Position numbers and translations under genes: made by a program
Assembly: GCA_002281005.1 (NCBI GenBank)
Contig: NCFD01000003.1
Span: 1-20,869 of the forward strand
DNA: 20,869 nucleotides
Source: Acidocella sp. 35-58-6
GTDB lineage: Bacteria > Pseudomonadota > Alphaproteobacteria > Acetobacterales > Acetobacteraceae
Reading direction: 5' to 3'
Shown here: piece after piece, positions 1 through 8,080 of the stretch
Layout: the number at the start of each line of letters is the position of its first letter
How positions within the stretch are numbered: the first letter of the stretch is position 1
Notes under the pieces: model-generated
What the model was told of the DNA's origin: nothing
The model's input: the letters and a program-made list of their open reading frames with translations, nothing else
Database searches by the model: none

Positions 1-1
1 A

Positions 2-391
2 AAAGCCGCCCGGCAGGCTGGCGCGCGTGACGTCATCGCCGTGGTACAGCCGCATCGCTACTCACGCTTGCAAACCCTGTTTGAAGATTTCTGCACCTGC
101 ATGAACGATGCCGGTACCGTCATCGTCGCCGATGTTTACCCTGCCGGTGAAGCGCCGATCGAGGGTGTCAACCGCGACGCTTTGGTGGAAGGTTTACGCG
201 CTCGCGGCCATCGCTCGGTCGTGCCACTGAGCGATCCTTCGCATCTCGCTGAAATGGTAAATGCCATTGCGCGGCACGGTGATTTCGTTATCTGCCTGGG
301 TGCCGGGAATATCACCGCCTGGGCCAATGCTCTGCCCGAGGAGCTTAAAGCGCTGCAAGGTGCTGCAAAACGCGCTGGTGCTCCCCGATGA
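2..391 (+). CDS. murC: UDP-N-acetylmuramate--L-alanine ligase, C-terminal part (partial)
   Basis: This is the 3' end of murC. The frame is open from base 2, so the start lies outside the window. MurC is the cytoplasmic ATP-dependent ligase that adds L-alanine to UDP-MurNAc, the first amino acid of the peptidoglycan stem peptide. The visible 129 codons are the C-terminal Mur-ligase domain. The family stretch [14 protein letters not shown] is clear, followed by [15 protein letters not shown] and the closing GAGNIT motif near the end. The stop codon TGA at 389-391 overlaps the ATG of murB (ATGA), the usual sign of translational coupling. The order murC-murB-ddl-ftsQ-ftsA-ftsZ is the standard alphaproteobacterial dcw order, which supports the call. 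Truncation is only by the window edge. Confidence 0.96.
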   Translation, partial: KAARQAGARDVIAVVQPHRYSRLQTLFEDFCTCMNDAGTVIVADVYPAGEAPIEGVNRDALVEGLRARGHRSVVPLSDPSHLAEMVNAIARHGDFVICLGAGNITAWANALPEELKALQGAAKRAGAPR

Positions 392-1284
392 TGGTCACAC
401 TCGAAATTCCTACCATCCGTGGCCGCATTCAGGAAGGCGTCGTTCTTGGCCCTACCACTTGGTTCCGCGTCGGTGGTGCCGCTGAATTCCTGGTGCGCCC
501 GGCTGATGCGGCAGACCTGGCTGACTTACTGCGGAAACTGCCGCTGGAAATGCCAGTCACCTTCATCGGTGCTGCTTCCAACCTTATTATTCGCGATGGT
601 GGCATCTCCGGCGTTGTTATTAAATTAGCTCGTGGTTTCAATGATATTATCGTTGAGGATAACGCGATCATCGCAGGCGCCGCGGCACTTGATATCACGG
701 TGGCCGAACATGCCGCCGCCGCCGGCCGTACGGGGCTTGAATTTCTCTCGGGCATACCAGGCACCATCGGCGGCGCGGTCGCTATGAATGCCGGTGCCTA
801 TGGTGGCGACATCGCAAACGTGCTCGACTGGGCCGAGATCATTACCCGCTCGGGCGAATTGCTGCGTCTTACCGCGCACGACCTCTCGCTCTCCTATCGC
901 CGCTCCAACCTGCCGCCTGGTGCCGTCGTTATTCGCGCCCGGTTGCTGACACATGCAGGTGAAATCAAAACCATCGCCGCCCGCATGGCCGATATTAAAA
1001 CCAGCCGCGAGCTCAGCCAGCCAACTCGCGCCCGCACCGGCGGCTCCACTTTCGCCAACCCGCCCGACATGAAAGCCTGGGAACTGATCGATGCCGCCGG
1101 TTGCCGGGGTTTGCAACGCGGCGGCGCACAAGTGTCTCAACTTCACTGCAATTTCCTGCTAAATAATGGCGATGCCACCGCCGCCGACCTGGAAGGTCTG
1201 GGCGAGGATGTACGCCGCCGTGTCGCGGAATCCTCCGGCGTTTCGCTGCATTGGGAAATCAAACGAATTGGAATTCCAGCATGA
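388..1284 (+). CDS. murB: UDP-N-acetylenolpyruvoylglucosamine reductase
   Basis: This 298-residue FAD-dependent oxidoreductase reduces enolpyruvyl-UDP-GlcNAc to UDP-MurNAc with NADPH in the cytoplasm. Visible motifs are the FAD-domain stretch [12 protein letters not shown] (25-36), [13 protein letters not shown] (60-72) and the [17 protein letters not shown] run (124-140). The catalytic serine sits in GGSTFANP (S220) and the C-terminal catalytic Glu in LHWEIKRIG (E290). The length is that of the shorter type II MurB proteins. The ATG at 388 overlaps the murC stop and a second ATG follows at 391. There is no good Shine-Dalgarno, so initiation probably depends on coupling to murC. The stop overlaps the ddl start in the same way. 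Confidence 0.96.
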   Translation: MMVTLEIPTIRGRIQEGVVLGPTTWFRVGGAAEFLVRPADAADLADLLRKLPLEMPVTFIGAASNLIIRDGGISGVVIKLARGFNDIIVEDNAIIAGAAALDITVAEHAAAAGRTGLEFLSGIPGTIGGAVAMNAGAYGGDIANVLDWAEIITRSGELLRLTAHDLSLSYRRSNLPPGAVVIRARLLTHAGEIKTIAARMADIKTSRELSQPTRARTGGSTFANPPDMKAWELIDAAGCRGLQRGGAQVSQLHCNFLLNNGDATAADLEGLGEDVRRRVAESSGVSLHWEIKRIGIPA

Positions 1285-2186
1285 CCCGCGTCGCAGTCCT
1301 GCATGGCGGCATGTCCGCTGAACGTGAAGTCAGCCTGCGCTCAGGCCGTCAGGTCATCGAGGCCCTGCGTGAAGCCGGTTATGACGTCACGCCGATTGAT
1401 GTGACTTTCGACGTGCAAGCCCTCATCGCAGACTTAACGCCAGCGCCCGATGTGGTGTTCAACGCACTGCATGGACGCTTTGGTGAAGATGGCACCATTC
1501 AAGGTATTCTGGATTATCTGGGTATTCCCTACACACATTCAGGCGTGCGGGCTTCGGCGCTGGCCATGGATAAAGCTGCGGCCAAAGCGGTATTCGCCCA
1601 TGCCGGCCTGCCGGTAGCCCCACACCGGATCATCGATATCGCCGAACTCGCCGACCACGACCCGCTGCCGCCACCTTACGTGGTCAAGCCGGTCAATGAA
1701 GGCTCATCGGTCGGCGTCTCCATCGTCCGTCCCGGCGATAACCGCAACGCTGAAATTGTCGCCGCCTGGAACTTCGGCCCGGCGATGGTGGAGCAATATA
1801 TTCCCGGCCGCGAACTCACAGTTGGTGTTTTGGAAGACCACGCTCTCATCGTCACCGAAATTCTCTCAGGCGAGGCCTTCTACGATTATCATGCCAAATA
1901 CGCGCAAGGCGGTTCGCGGCATGTCGTACCCGCGGAAATTCCATCTGACATCGCTCGGCGTGCCATGGATATCGCCCTGGCCGCACATCAGGCTCTGGGG
2001 TGCCGTGGTGCCACCCGTGCTGATTTACGCTACGATGATGCAACGGGCCGCTTGGTGTTGCTAGAAGTCAACACCCAACCCGGCATGACACCCACGTCGT
2101 TGCTGCCTGAACAAGCAGGCCACCTTGGTATGTCGTTTTCCGCGCTTTGTGCGTGGATGGTGGAGCGTGCCGCATGTCGCGTTTAA
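1281..2186 (+). CDS. ddl: D-alanine--D-alanine ligase
   Basis: This ATP-grasp enzyme (301 residues, usual family length) makes the D-Ala-D-Ala dipeptide for the peptidoglycan stem. Motifs: [13 protein letters not shown] near the N-terminus, [14 protein letters not shown] (58-71), [14 protein letters not shown] in the ATP-grasp core, [10 protein letters not shown], and the metal/ATP-binding [18 protein letters not shown] near the end. An in-frame TTG at 1251 would give ten more residues lying inside murB. I prefer the ATG at 1281 because it forms an ATGA overlap with the murB stop and begins exactly at the family's [10 protein letters not shown] start. The 3' end overlaps ftsQ by 13 bases. Confidence 0.96.
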   Translation: MTRVAVLHGGMSAEREVSLRSGRQVIEALREAGYDVTPIDVTFDVQALIADLTPAPDVVFNALHGRFGEDGTIQGILDYLGIPYTHSGVRASALAMDKAAAKAVFAHAGLPVAPHRIIDIAELADHDPLPPPYVVKPVNEGSSVGVSIVRPGDNRNAEIVAAWNFGPAMVEQYIPGRELTVGVLEDHALIVTEILSGEAFYDYHAKYAQGGSRHVVPAEIPSDIARRAMDIALAAHQALGCRGATRADLRYDDATGRLVLLEVNTQPGMTPTSLLPEQAGHLGMSFSALCAWMVERAACRV

Positions 2187-3118
2187 GCGCCACCGGCGCC
2201 CCCATGCGGGCACCATCCTCGCGCCCCACGGCCAAGGCAAAAGCCAAAAAAGCGGTGACAGCGCAGGATCGTTTAAAGGCACGCACGCTGTTTTTCAGGC
2301 GCGTCAAGCGCAGCCTGAAGCCGGGCCTATGGGTGCTCGCAGGCATTGTCGTCGTAACATTCATTGTCCAGGGCATCCGTGCCATTCCATCGGCACCAGC
2401 GAAGGCAGTGCCGGTGCAAACCACCTCCAGTTTTGCCCGCTTCACTGCAGCAGCCGGGTTTCGCGTCGCGAGCATCAAAATTATAGGCGCTGAAAATACC
2501 GCGCCTTCTGCGATTCAGGCCGCCTTAGGCGCAAAAGTTGGAGACCCGATTTTCGGTATTTCGGTCAAGGATGCCGCCTCGCGCGTCGCTCAGGTCGGCT
2601 CCGTGCAATCAGCCATTGTCGAGCGTGAGCTACCCGCGACCTTGGTCGTTTCAATAACTGAGCGTGCCGCCTTTGCCATCTGGCAGACTGGTTCGGGCAC
2701 CTCGCCGCAGTTTGTCCTCATCGACAAATCCGGCAACGTTATTGCCAACCAGGACGCTGCTGCCGCAAAGCGCCGCGACCCAAATTTACTATTGCTGGTT
2801 GGCCAGGGTGCGCCGCAACACGCCGCGGCCCTGAAAGCTGAATTGAGCGCGTACCCCAGCATTAGTTCTCGCATCGCCGCGGCTGAATGGGTTGATGGAT
2901 TGCGATGGAATTTAACTCTGAAAGTGGGAACCGTCGTTAAATTGCCGATGAATGATGCGCCAACGGCCCTGGCGCAGCTTGCCAGATTGCAAAGCAGCAT
3001 GGAGCTGCTGGACCGTCCTGTTGAAGCGATCGACATGCGGTTGCCCGGCCGCATGGTAGTGCATCCTTATCCTTCGGATGCCGCATCGCCGACCATGAAA
3101 GCTGCGGGTCACACATGA
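2174..3118 (+). CDS. ftsQ: Cell division protein FtsQ
   Basis: FtsQ is a bitopic inner-membrane divisome protein that links FtsBL and the late division proteins. The 314-residue product has a basic cytoplasmic N-terminus (about 1-50, many Lys/Arg), one transmembrane helix (about 51-71) and a periplasmic POTRA domain (about 97-167, [14 protein letters not shown] to [13 protein letters not shown]). The FtsQ/DivIB beta domain follows. The frame opens at a TTG at 2147, but the ATG at 2174 is preceded by GGAG with an 8-base spacer (in tggagcgtgccgc) and is the better start. It overlaps ddl by 13 bases. The ftsQ stop TGA forms part of the ftsA Shine-Dalgarno. Confidence 0.93.
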   Translation: MSRLSATGAPMRAPSSRPTAKAKAKKAVTAQDRLKARTLFFRRVKRSLKPGLWVLAGIVVVTFIVQGIRAIPSAPAKAVPVQTTSSFARFTAAAGFRVASIKIIGAENTAPSAIQAALGAKVGDPIFGISVKDAASRVAQVGSVQSAIVERELPATLVVSITERAAFAIWQTGSGTSPQFVLIDKSGNVIANQDAAAAKRRDPNLLLLVGQGAPQHAAALKAELSAYPSISSRIAAAEWVDGLRWNLTLKVGTVVKLPMNDAPTALAQLARLQSSMELLDRPVEAIDMRLPGRMVVHPYPSDAASPTMKAAGHT

Positions 3119-3125
3119 GGAACCT

Positions 3126-4442
3126 ATGCCGATGAACGATTTATCGCGCCGTACGTTACCGCCGGAACGCAGTATCCGAATGCTGGCGGACGAAATTCCG
3201 CGCCCACGCGCCATCCGCTCAGGTCCATTCGGCGTGCTCGACATCGGGTCTACAAAAATCGCCTGCCTGATTGGCCGTGCGGAATCTGATGGCCGGCTCA
3301 GGGCGCTTGGCTTCGGTTGGCAAAAGGGCAGGGGTGTCAAATCGGGCGGTATCGTTGATCTCGAAGATGCTGAAAAAGCCATTCGTGCCGCTGTCGGTGC
3401 TGCGGAAGATATGGCTGACACGCGCCTTAAAAGTGTGATCGTTAATCTCTCCTGCGGTCAGCCTGAAAGCCGGTTGTTCAACGTGCAATGGCCCGTTGAT
3501 GGCCGCGCCGTCACCGCTGATGATATCCGCCGCGTCGTGCGTGAAGCCCGCCATCGCGCGTCAGCCGAAGGCCGTGAAACCATCCATTCACTGCCGCTGA
3601 ATTTCTCCACTGACGCAACGCTGGGCGTTACCGACCCACGCGGTCTGTTTTGTGATACTCTCACGGCGCAACTGCATGTTATCGATGCCGGCAACACCGC
3701 ATTACGCACCTTGGCGGCTTGCCTGTCGCGCTGCGAACTTGATATTTCGGCACTGGTTTCGGCCCCGCTTGCGTCCGGCCTTGCAACTCTGGTTGGCGAT
3801 GAGCGAGAGCTTGGCGCCACCGTCATCGACATGGGCGGTGGTACCACCAGCATGGCGGTATTTGCCGAAGGCCAGTTGTTGCACACTGCCCAGATTCCAC
3901 TGGGCGGCATGCACGTTACCATTGACATCGCGCGTATGCTCTCCACCTCGATGGCCCATGCCGAGCGCCTGAAAGCGCTGTATGGTAATGTGCAAGGCAG
4001 CCCTGATGATGAGCGCGAATTGCTGCCTGTGCCGCAAGTGGGCGAGGATGAGAATCAAATCGCCAAAATTCCCCGTAGTTTGCTCATCAGCGTCATCCGC
4101 CCGCGCATGGAGGAAATTTTCGAGCTGGTGAAAGACCGGCTTGAAACCGCAGGCCTCGCTGGTGCGGGCGGCAACCGTGTGGTGCTGACAGGTGGTGCAT
4201 CGCAACTTGGCGGCGTGCGCGAGATGGCAGCGCAGATGCTTGATCGTAACGTCCGGCTTGGCAAACCCAACGCCATGGTCGGCCTGCCGGATTCCGCCAC
4301 CGCTCCAAACTTCGCCACCCTTGCCGGATTGCTCGCCTTCGCCACCGGCGATGGTCAGACCATGCACGACATCGACTTCGACGGCGAGCAAAGCTCCGGC
4401 TGGTTCAGCCGATTCGTTAATTTTCTGAAAGACCGCGTTTAA
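3126..4442 (+). CDS. ftsA: Cell division protein FtsA
   Basis: FtsA is the actin-like ATPase that tethers FtsZ filaments to the inner membrane and recruits downstream divisome proteins. The product has 438 residues. The actin-fold signatures are visible: phosphate-1 LDIGSTKIACLIG (38-50), phosphate-2 VIDMGGGTTSMAVF (233-246) and the adenosine motif VVLTGGASQLGGV. The C-terminus ends in an amphipathic helix, GWFSRFVNFLKDRV, which is the membrane-targeting sequence. A GAGG (3117-3120) lies five bases before the ATG and includes the ftsQ stop. A second ATG two codons later (3132) is possible. The N-terminal extension of about 30 residues before the actin fold is common in Alphaproteobacteria. 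Confidence 0.96.
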   Translation: MPMNDLSRRTLPPERSIRMLADEIPRPRAIRSGPFGVLDIGSTKIACLIGRAESDGRLRALGFGWQKGRGVKSGGIVDLEDAEKAIRAAVGAAEDMADTRLKSVIVNLSCGQPESRLFNVQWPVDGRAVTADDIRRVVREARHRASAEGRETIHSLPLNFSTDATLGVTDPRGLFCDTLTAQLHVIDAGNTALRTLAACLSRCELDISALVSAPLASGLATLVGDERELGATVIDMGGGTTSMAVFAEGQLLHTAQIPLGGMHVTIDIARMLSTSMAHAERLKALYGNVQGSPDDERELLPVPQVGEDENQIAKIPRSLLISVIRPRMEEIFELVKDRLETAGLAGAGGNRVVLTGGASQLGGVREMAAQMLDRNVRLGKPNAMVGLPDSATAPNFATLAGLLAFATGDGQTMHDIDFDGEQSSGWFSRFVNFLKDRV

Positions 4443-4465
4443 GTGCCGAAATCTGCATTTCTTGT

Positions 4466-4509
4466 TTGACATGAAATCGAAGCGTTCTTTACCGCTACGA
4501 ATTAAGGAG
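4466..4509 (+). promoter_or_regulatory. Possible ftsZ promoter and strong ftsZ ribosome-binding site
   Basis: The 75-base ftsA-ftsZ gap contains a perfect TTGACA (4466-4471). The -10 region at normal spacing is poor (tttacc/ttaccg around 4488-4494), so promoter function is uncertain. AAGGAG at 4504-4509, eight bases before the ftsZ ATG, is the strongest Shine-Dalgarno in the cluster. It fits the need for much more FtsZ than FtsA. Confidence 0.45.
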
Positions 4510-4517
4510 ACTGACCA

Positions 4518-6110
4518 ATGACCCTCAACCTGACGATTCAGAAGACTGCGCATACGGATTTCACGCCGCGAATCACCGTGATTGGTGTCGGCGGTGGTGG
4601 TACCAACGCGGTGAATAACATGATCGCGTTGAACCTGCCGGGCGTGGACTTCGTTGTGGCCAATACTGACGCGCAGTCATTGCAGCTATCGCGCGCCGAG
4701 CGCCGCATCCAGCTCGGGCCACATATCACGCAAGGCAACGGCGCTGGTGGCCGCCCGGGAGTGGGCAAGGCCTCCGCCGATGAAGCCTGCGACGATCTGG
4801 CCCGGCACCTTGAAAATACCCACATGGTGTTCATCACCGCCGGTATGGGCGGCGGTACTGGCACCGGGGCCGCCCCGGTCATTGCCCGCATGGCCCGCGA
4901 GCGCAACATCCTCACCATTGGCGTGGTCACCAAGCCGTTCGGCTTCGAAGGCAAAAAGCGCATGCGCCTGGCCGAGGAAGGTATCTCTGAATTACAGGCC
5001 TATGTTGACACGCTTATTGTGATTCCCAACCAGAATCTCTTCAAGGTTGCCAACGAGCGTACCGGCTGGAAAGAAGCCTTCGAGATGGCCGACAACGTGC
5101 TCTATATGGGCGTGCGCGGCGTCACTGATTTGATGGTGCTGCCGGGTCTGATCAATCTTGACTACGCCGATATCCGTTCCGTGATGGCCGAAATGGGCAA
5201 GGCGATGATGGGCACCGGCGAAGCTGCCGGCGAGGACCGTGCAATGCGCGCCGCCGAGGCCGCGATCAGCAATCCGCTACTTGAGGACACCAACATGAAG
5301 GGTGCCCGCGGCCTGTTGATCAACATCACCGGCGGGTCCGATATCACCCTGTTTGAAATGGATCAGGCTGCGAATCGCATTCGCGAAGAGGTCGATGAGG
5401 ACGCCAACATCATGGTTGGCATGGCGCTTGATGAAAATCTGGCAGGCCATATCCGTATTTCCGTGGTCGCCACCGGCATTGATAGTTCGGCGCCCGGCGT
5501 CTCGCAGATGCCGAAATTCCAGGTGGTCGGCGGCGGCGTGGCTGAACCGGTGTCATTTCCGCCCCATGTCCAGCAGGCAACCCAGCAGGCAGCCCAGCAG
5601 GCAGCTCAACAAGCCGCTCAATTTGCCCCGCAAATGGCGCCCTCGCAGCACGCCCCGCAAACACACGCTCCCGAAATGTTCCAGCAGGGGGCAGGCTATA
5701 TTCCGCAAGCTCCCAGCAAGCCGCTGATTTCCGCCGCCTATCACGGTGGTGAAACTGCCCGGTTTGACCTGGAAGAGCCCGTTGAGAAACGCCCATCGCG
5801 CCCGCCCACGCCGCCCCCAGCCGCAACCATCCGTTATGAGAGCGTGCGCCCGCCCGTTCCCGAAGCCCCACCAAAGCGCCCCAGCCTTTTCAGCCGGGTA
5901 TTCGGCGGTGCATCCGAGGAAGCGCCGCAACCGGTGCAGCAGCGTGCCGCCCCCGCGCATCGTGAGCCGGTCATCTCCCCAGTATCGCCGCGTCCAGAAG
6001 CCGAGTTTGAATCGCCAATGCCGGTATTTGGCCGTGCCCCTGTCCGGTCAGCGCAAGTTGATGAGGTGGATCTGGAAATTCCGGCGTTCCTGCGCCGTTC
6101 CAACTCATAA
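4518..6110 (+). CDS. ftsZ: Cell division GTPase FtsZ
   Basis: FtsZ is the tubulin homologue that polymerises into the cytokinetic Z-ring. In the 530-residue product the GTPase core is about 18-335. It shows the glycine-rich [11 protein letters not shown] (23-33), the tubulin signature [10 protein letters not shown] (111-120) and the T7-loop catalytic residues NLDYAD (213-218). The C-terminal linker is long and rich in Gln, Pro and Ala (about 340-514). It includes a short tandem repeat of QQA(A/T) units encoded at 5571-5618. The conserved C-terminal peptide [13 protein letters not shown], which binds FtsA and other partners, closes the protein. The length is typical of alphaproteobacterial FtsZ with a long linker. 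Start at the ATG after AAGGAG. Confidence 0.98.
   Translation: MTLNLTIQKTAHTDFTPRITVIGVGGGGTNAVNNMIALNLPGVDFVVANTDAQSLQLSRAERRIQLGPHITQGNGAGGRPGVGKASADEACDDLARHLENTHMVFITAGMGGGTGTGAAPVIARMARERNILTIGVVTKPFGFEGKKRMRLAEEGISELQAYVDTLIVIPNQNLFKVANERTGWKEAFEMADNVLYMGVRGVTDLMVLPGLINLDYADIRSVMAEMGKAMMGTGEAAGEDRAMRAAEAAISNPLLEDTNMKGARGLLINITGGSDITLFEMDQAANRIREEVDEDANIMVGMALDENLAGHIRISVVATGIDSSAPGVSQMPKFQVVGGGVAEPVSFPPHVQQATQQAAQQAAQQAAQFAPQMAPSQHAPQTHAPEMFQQGAGYIPQAPSKPLISAAYHGGETARFDLEEPVEKRPSRPPTPPPAATIRYESVRPPVPEAPPKRPSLFSRVFGGASEEAPQPVQQRAAPAHREPVISPVSPRPEAEFESPMPVFGRAPVRSAQVDEVDLEIPAFLRRSNS
5571..5618 (+). repeat. Four 12-base tandem repeats in the ftsZ linker
   Basis: Four consecutive units (CAGCAGGCAACC, CAGCAGGCAGCC, CAGCAGGCAGCT, CAACAAGCCGCT) encode [16 protein letters not shown]. 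The first three are nearly identical at DNA level and the fourth is diverged. Because the period is a multiple of three, slippage would change linker length without a frameshift. Confidence 0.9.
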
Positions 6111-6220
6111 CCCGCCCGGCGAAACCAAAACCCCGTCCACTTCCGCTCTCGGCGGCGGCCCTGCGCAGTATTGAGCGCCGGGGCGTCGCCCGCCGCGGTC
6201 TCACCGACGCCTATCATACA
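6065..6220 (+). other. Open in-frame extension upstream of the KirBac gene (probable missing N-terminus)
   Basis: In the frame of the channel gene there is no stop between 6065 and 6221, and the last part reads IERRGVARRGLTDAYHTLM. DAYHTL aligns by eye with the KirBac slide helix (DLYYWAL in KirBac1.1), which lies directly before TM1. No in-frame ATG, GTG or TTG exists in this stretch. Only a CTG (6161), an ATT (6170) and an ATA (6107) are available, and no Shine-Dalgarno is evident. I infer that translation starts at a non-standard codon here, or that the start has been lost by mutation or a sequence error. Confidence 0.6.
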
Positions 6221-7000
6221 TTGATGACCGTGCCGCTGCCGTTGCTCCTGGGCATACTGGCCGTGGTATTTTTGGTGATAAACATCTTATTTACCGTGGT
6301 TTACGCTTTAACAGGCGGCCTCGAAGGCGTTCGCGCCGGTACCGTTTTGGGCGCGTTCTTTTTCTCCGTTCAAACCCTCTCCACTACCGGCTACGGCGCT
6401 ATCTACCCGGTCTCGGCGGCTGCCAACTTTGCCTCCTCTGCCGAGTCGCTCATCGGCCTGCTTTCCACCGCTTTGGCCACCGGCATTTTATTCGCCCGCC
6501 TGTCGCGCCCGCAGGCACGGGTTTTGTTCAGCAAATCCATCATCATCCGGCGCTACAAGGGCACTCCCACCATGATGTTCCGCATCGTCAATGAACGCCG
6601 CAACCAGATCGCCGAAGCCCGGATGTCCGTCACCATCACCCAGGATGAAACCGAGGAGGACGGCAGCGTGCTCCGGAAAATGGTTAATTTGAAGCTGGAG
6701 CGCGACGTCTCACCGGTGTTCGCCCTCAGTTGGGTGGTGATGCATAAAATCACGCCGGATAGCCCGTTATTTGGCAGAGACGCCCGCAAAATCGCCACCG
6801 ACGGCAGCGTGATCATTTGCTCCTTCTCCGGCATCGATGAGACGCTGAGCGCCAGTATTTACGCCCGCCATGTTTATGGCGCCGAAGACTTACGAATTGG
6901 TCATCGTTTCGTTGACGTCATTGAACGCAAGCCGAACGGCGAACTTATGATCGACTATGGCCGGTTTCATGACACCGAGCTTGAGAAAACGGTAGAATAA
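6221..7000 (+). CDS. KirBac-type inward-rectifier potassium channel (start uncertain)
   Basis: This is a bacterial inward-rectifier K+ channel subunit, which forms tetramers in the inner membrane. Counting from the TTG at 6221, TM1 is about 5-30, the pore helix 42-53 (GAFFFSVQTLS) and the selectivity filter TTGYG (55-59). TM2 is about 72-94 (LLSTALATGILFARL), followed by RPQARVLFSK and the cytoplasmic IRK beta-sandwich domain to residue 259. The stretches RNQIAEARMSV, PLFGRDA, SGIDET and IDYGRFHDTE match KirBac1.1 from memory. The filter is followed by Ala rather than the more usual Asp. The listed start (TTG, or ATG at 6224) would remove the slide helix, so the real N-terminus is probably upstream. 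It lies 110 bases after ftsZ and may be cotranscribed with it. This gene is not a normal member of the dcw cluster. Confidence 0.85.
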   Translation: MMTVPLPLLLGILAVVFLVINILFTVVYALTGGLEGVRAGTVLGAFFFSVQTLSTTGYGAIYPVSAAANFASSAESLIGLLSTALATGILFARLSRPQARVLFSKSIIIRRYKGTPTMMFRIVNERRNQIAEARMSVTITQDETEEDGSVLRKMVNLKLERDVSPVFALSWVVMHKITPDSPLFGRDARKIATDGSVIICSFSGIDETLSASIYARHVYGAEDLRIGHRFVDVIERKPNGELMIDYGRFHDTELEKTVE

Positions 7001-7004
7001 TCGT

Positions 7005-7033
7005 TTGAAAACAACATGTTGTATCGTAATAAT
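7005..7033 (+). promoter_or_regulatory. Probable lpxC promoter (TTGAAA-17-AATAAT)
   Basis: TTGAAA (7005-7010) and AATAAT (7028-7033) each match the sigma-70 consensus at five of six positions and are separated by exactly 17 bases. The site starts five bases after the channel stop codon. It would give a leader of roughly 70 bases before the lpxC ATG. A second possible -35, TTGACT (7046-7051), has only a weak -10 downstream. Confidence 0.6.
7011..7022. promoter_or_regulatory. Perfect 12-bp palindrome in the lpxC promoter spacer
   Basis: ACAACATGTTGT is a perfect inverted repeat lying entirely between the proposed -35 and -10. This is the classical position for a repressor or for a spacer-remodelling activator. 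The bound protein is unknown. Confidence 0.5.
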
Positions 7034-7068
7034 CGGTAATAATGATTGACTGGCGGTGGTGCTCCGCC
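7026..7068 (+). repeat. Direct repeat GTAATAAT and a small hairpin in the lpxC leader
   Basis: GTAATAAT occurs at 7026-7033 and again at 7036-7043, a 10-base period that would put both copies on one face of the helix. Further down, GGCGG (7052-7056) and CCGCC (7064-7068) can pair around a seven-base loop in the mRNA leader. Function is not known. Confidence 0.45.
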
Positions 7069-7108
7069 TCCATTAGGGTGTATCGCATCATGAATATCAG
7101 GTTAATCT

Positions 7109-8080
7109 ATGTCCTATTTGCGTAACCGGGTCAGTTTCAACGGGTCTGAGGGGGCTGCCCCCCGCCGCACGCTCAAATCCGCCATTGGTTGCGTAGGTAT
7201 TGGCCTGCACAGCGGTGTGGATGTTTCCCTCAACTTGCGCCCAGCGCCGGTTGGCACCGGCATCGTGTTTCACCGTACCGACCTGAACGTCGCCATCCCA
7301 GCTTTATACGGCAACGTCTCCGACACCCGGCTTTGCACAGTGGTCAGCCTGGCGGAAAACCCGGCGGCGCGTGTTGGCACCATTGAACACCTGATGGCTG
7401 CCCTGGCCGCCTGCCGGATCGACGATCTGATCATCGAGGTCGACGCCCCTGAATTGCCCATCCTGGATGGTTCGGCCTCGCCCTTCCTGTTTCTGATCGA
7501 AAGTGCCGGCATTACCGAACATGGCGGTGCCCGCGAATTTGTTGAAGTGCTCCGCCCGGTGCGCGCCAGCCATGGGGAAGCCTTCGCTGAACTTCGCCCG
7601 CACCAATCTTCCGCCTATCCGGTCATCGGCCTTGATCTCTCATTGGCCATCGACTTTGCCGCCCCCGCCATCGGCCGGCAGGCCCTTAGCCTGAGCCTGA
7701 CGCCAGAAGCCTTCGCGAGCGACCTCGCACCGGCCCGCACCTTCACCATGGCCGCGGAAGTTGAGGCACTGCGAAACATGGGGCTGGCCCGTGGCGGCAG
7801 CCTAGCCAACGCCATCGTGGTGGATGGTGATAAAGTTCTCAACCCCGAAGGCCTGCGCTGGCAGGATGAATTCGTCCGCCATAAATTGCTCGACGTGGTG
7901 GGCGATCTGGCTCTGTCAGGAACCCCGGTATCAGGCCGGTTTTTTGGCAACCGCACCGGCCATGCCTTGAACAACCAGGTATTACGGGAACTGTTCTCCG
8001 ACACCGCCAATTACCGGATCGTGCAAGCCCCGTTTGTGGGTACCCCAATGCTGATGCCCGCCGCCGCCGCGCCGGTTTAA
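7109..8080 (+). CDS. lpxC: UDP-3-O-acyl-N-acetylglucosamine deacetylase
   Basis: LpxC is the Zn2+-dependent deacetylase that catalyses the committed step of lipid A synthesis in the cytoplasm. It is commonly the gene after ftsZ in proteobacteria. The 323-residue product carries the zinc ligands H94 (in GTIEHLMAAL) and H258/D262 (in HKLLDVVGD), and the catalytic His H285 (in GHALNNQVLR). The N-terminal RTLKSAIGCVGIGLHSG is the typical family opening. A weak AGG lies eight bases before the ATG. The gene has its own probable promoter at 7005-7033. Its stop TAA (8078-8080) overlaps the stop of the convergent sulfotransferase gene, with no terminator between them. Confidence 0.97.
   Translation: MSYLRNRVSFNGSEGAAPRRTLKSAIGCVGIGLHSGVDVSLNLRPAPVGTGIVFHRTDLNVAIPALYGNVSDTRLCTVVSLAENPAARVGTIEHLMAALAACRIDDLIIEVDAPELPILDGSASPFLFLIESAGITEHGGAREFVEVLRPVRASHGEAFAELRPHQSSAYPVIGLDLSLAIDFAAPAIGRQALSLSLTPEAFASDLAPARTFTMAAEVEALRNMGLARGGSLANAIVVDGDKVLNPEGLRWQDEFVRHKLLDVVGDLALSGTPVSGRFFGNRTGHALNNQVLRELFSDTANYRIVQAPFVGTPMLMPAAAAPV

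Noticed and set aside
4443..4517. CtrA-binding site (TTAA-N7-TTAA) before ftsZ
   Set aside because: Single TTAA sequences occur at 4439-4442 and 4502-4505, but not as a pair with seven-base spacing.
3702..4553. 283-codon minus-strand open frame over ftsA
   Set aside because: It is the antisense shadow of ftsA, with low-complexity composition and no recognisable domain.
5571..5660. CRISPR-like repeat
   Set aside because: The units are contiguous 12-mers without spacers and are in frame in ftsZ, coding for Gln/Ala.
6065..6110. A -1 ribosomal frameshift fusing FtsZ to the KirBac channel
   Set aside because: The frames overlap in the right register, but there is no X XXY YYZ slippery heptamer in the overlap, and fusion would bury the FtsZ C-terminal peptide. 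A rare or lost start codon is simpler.
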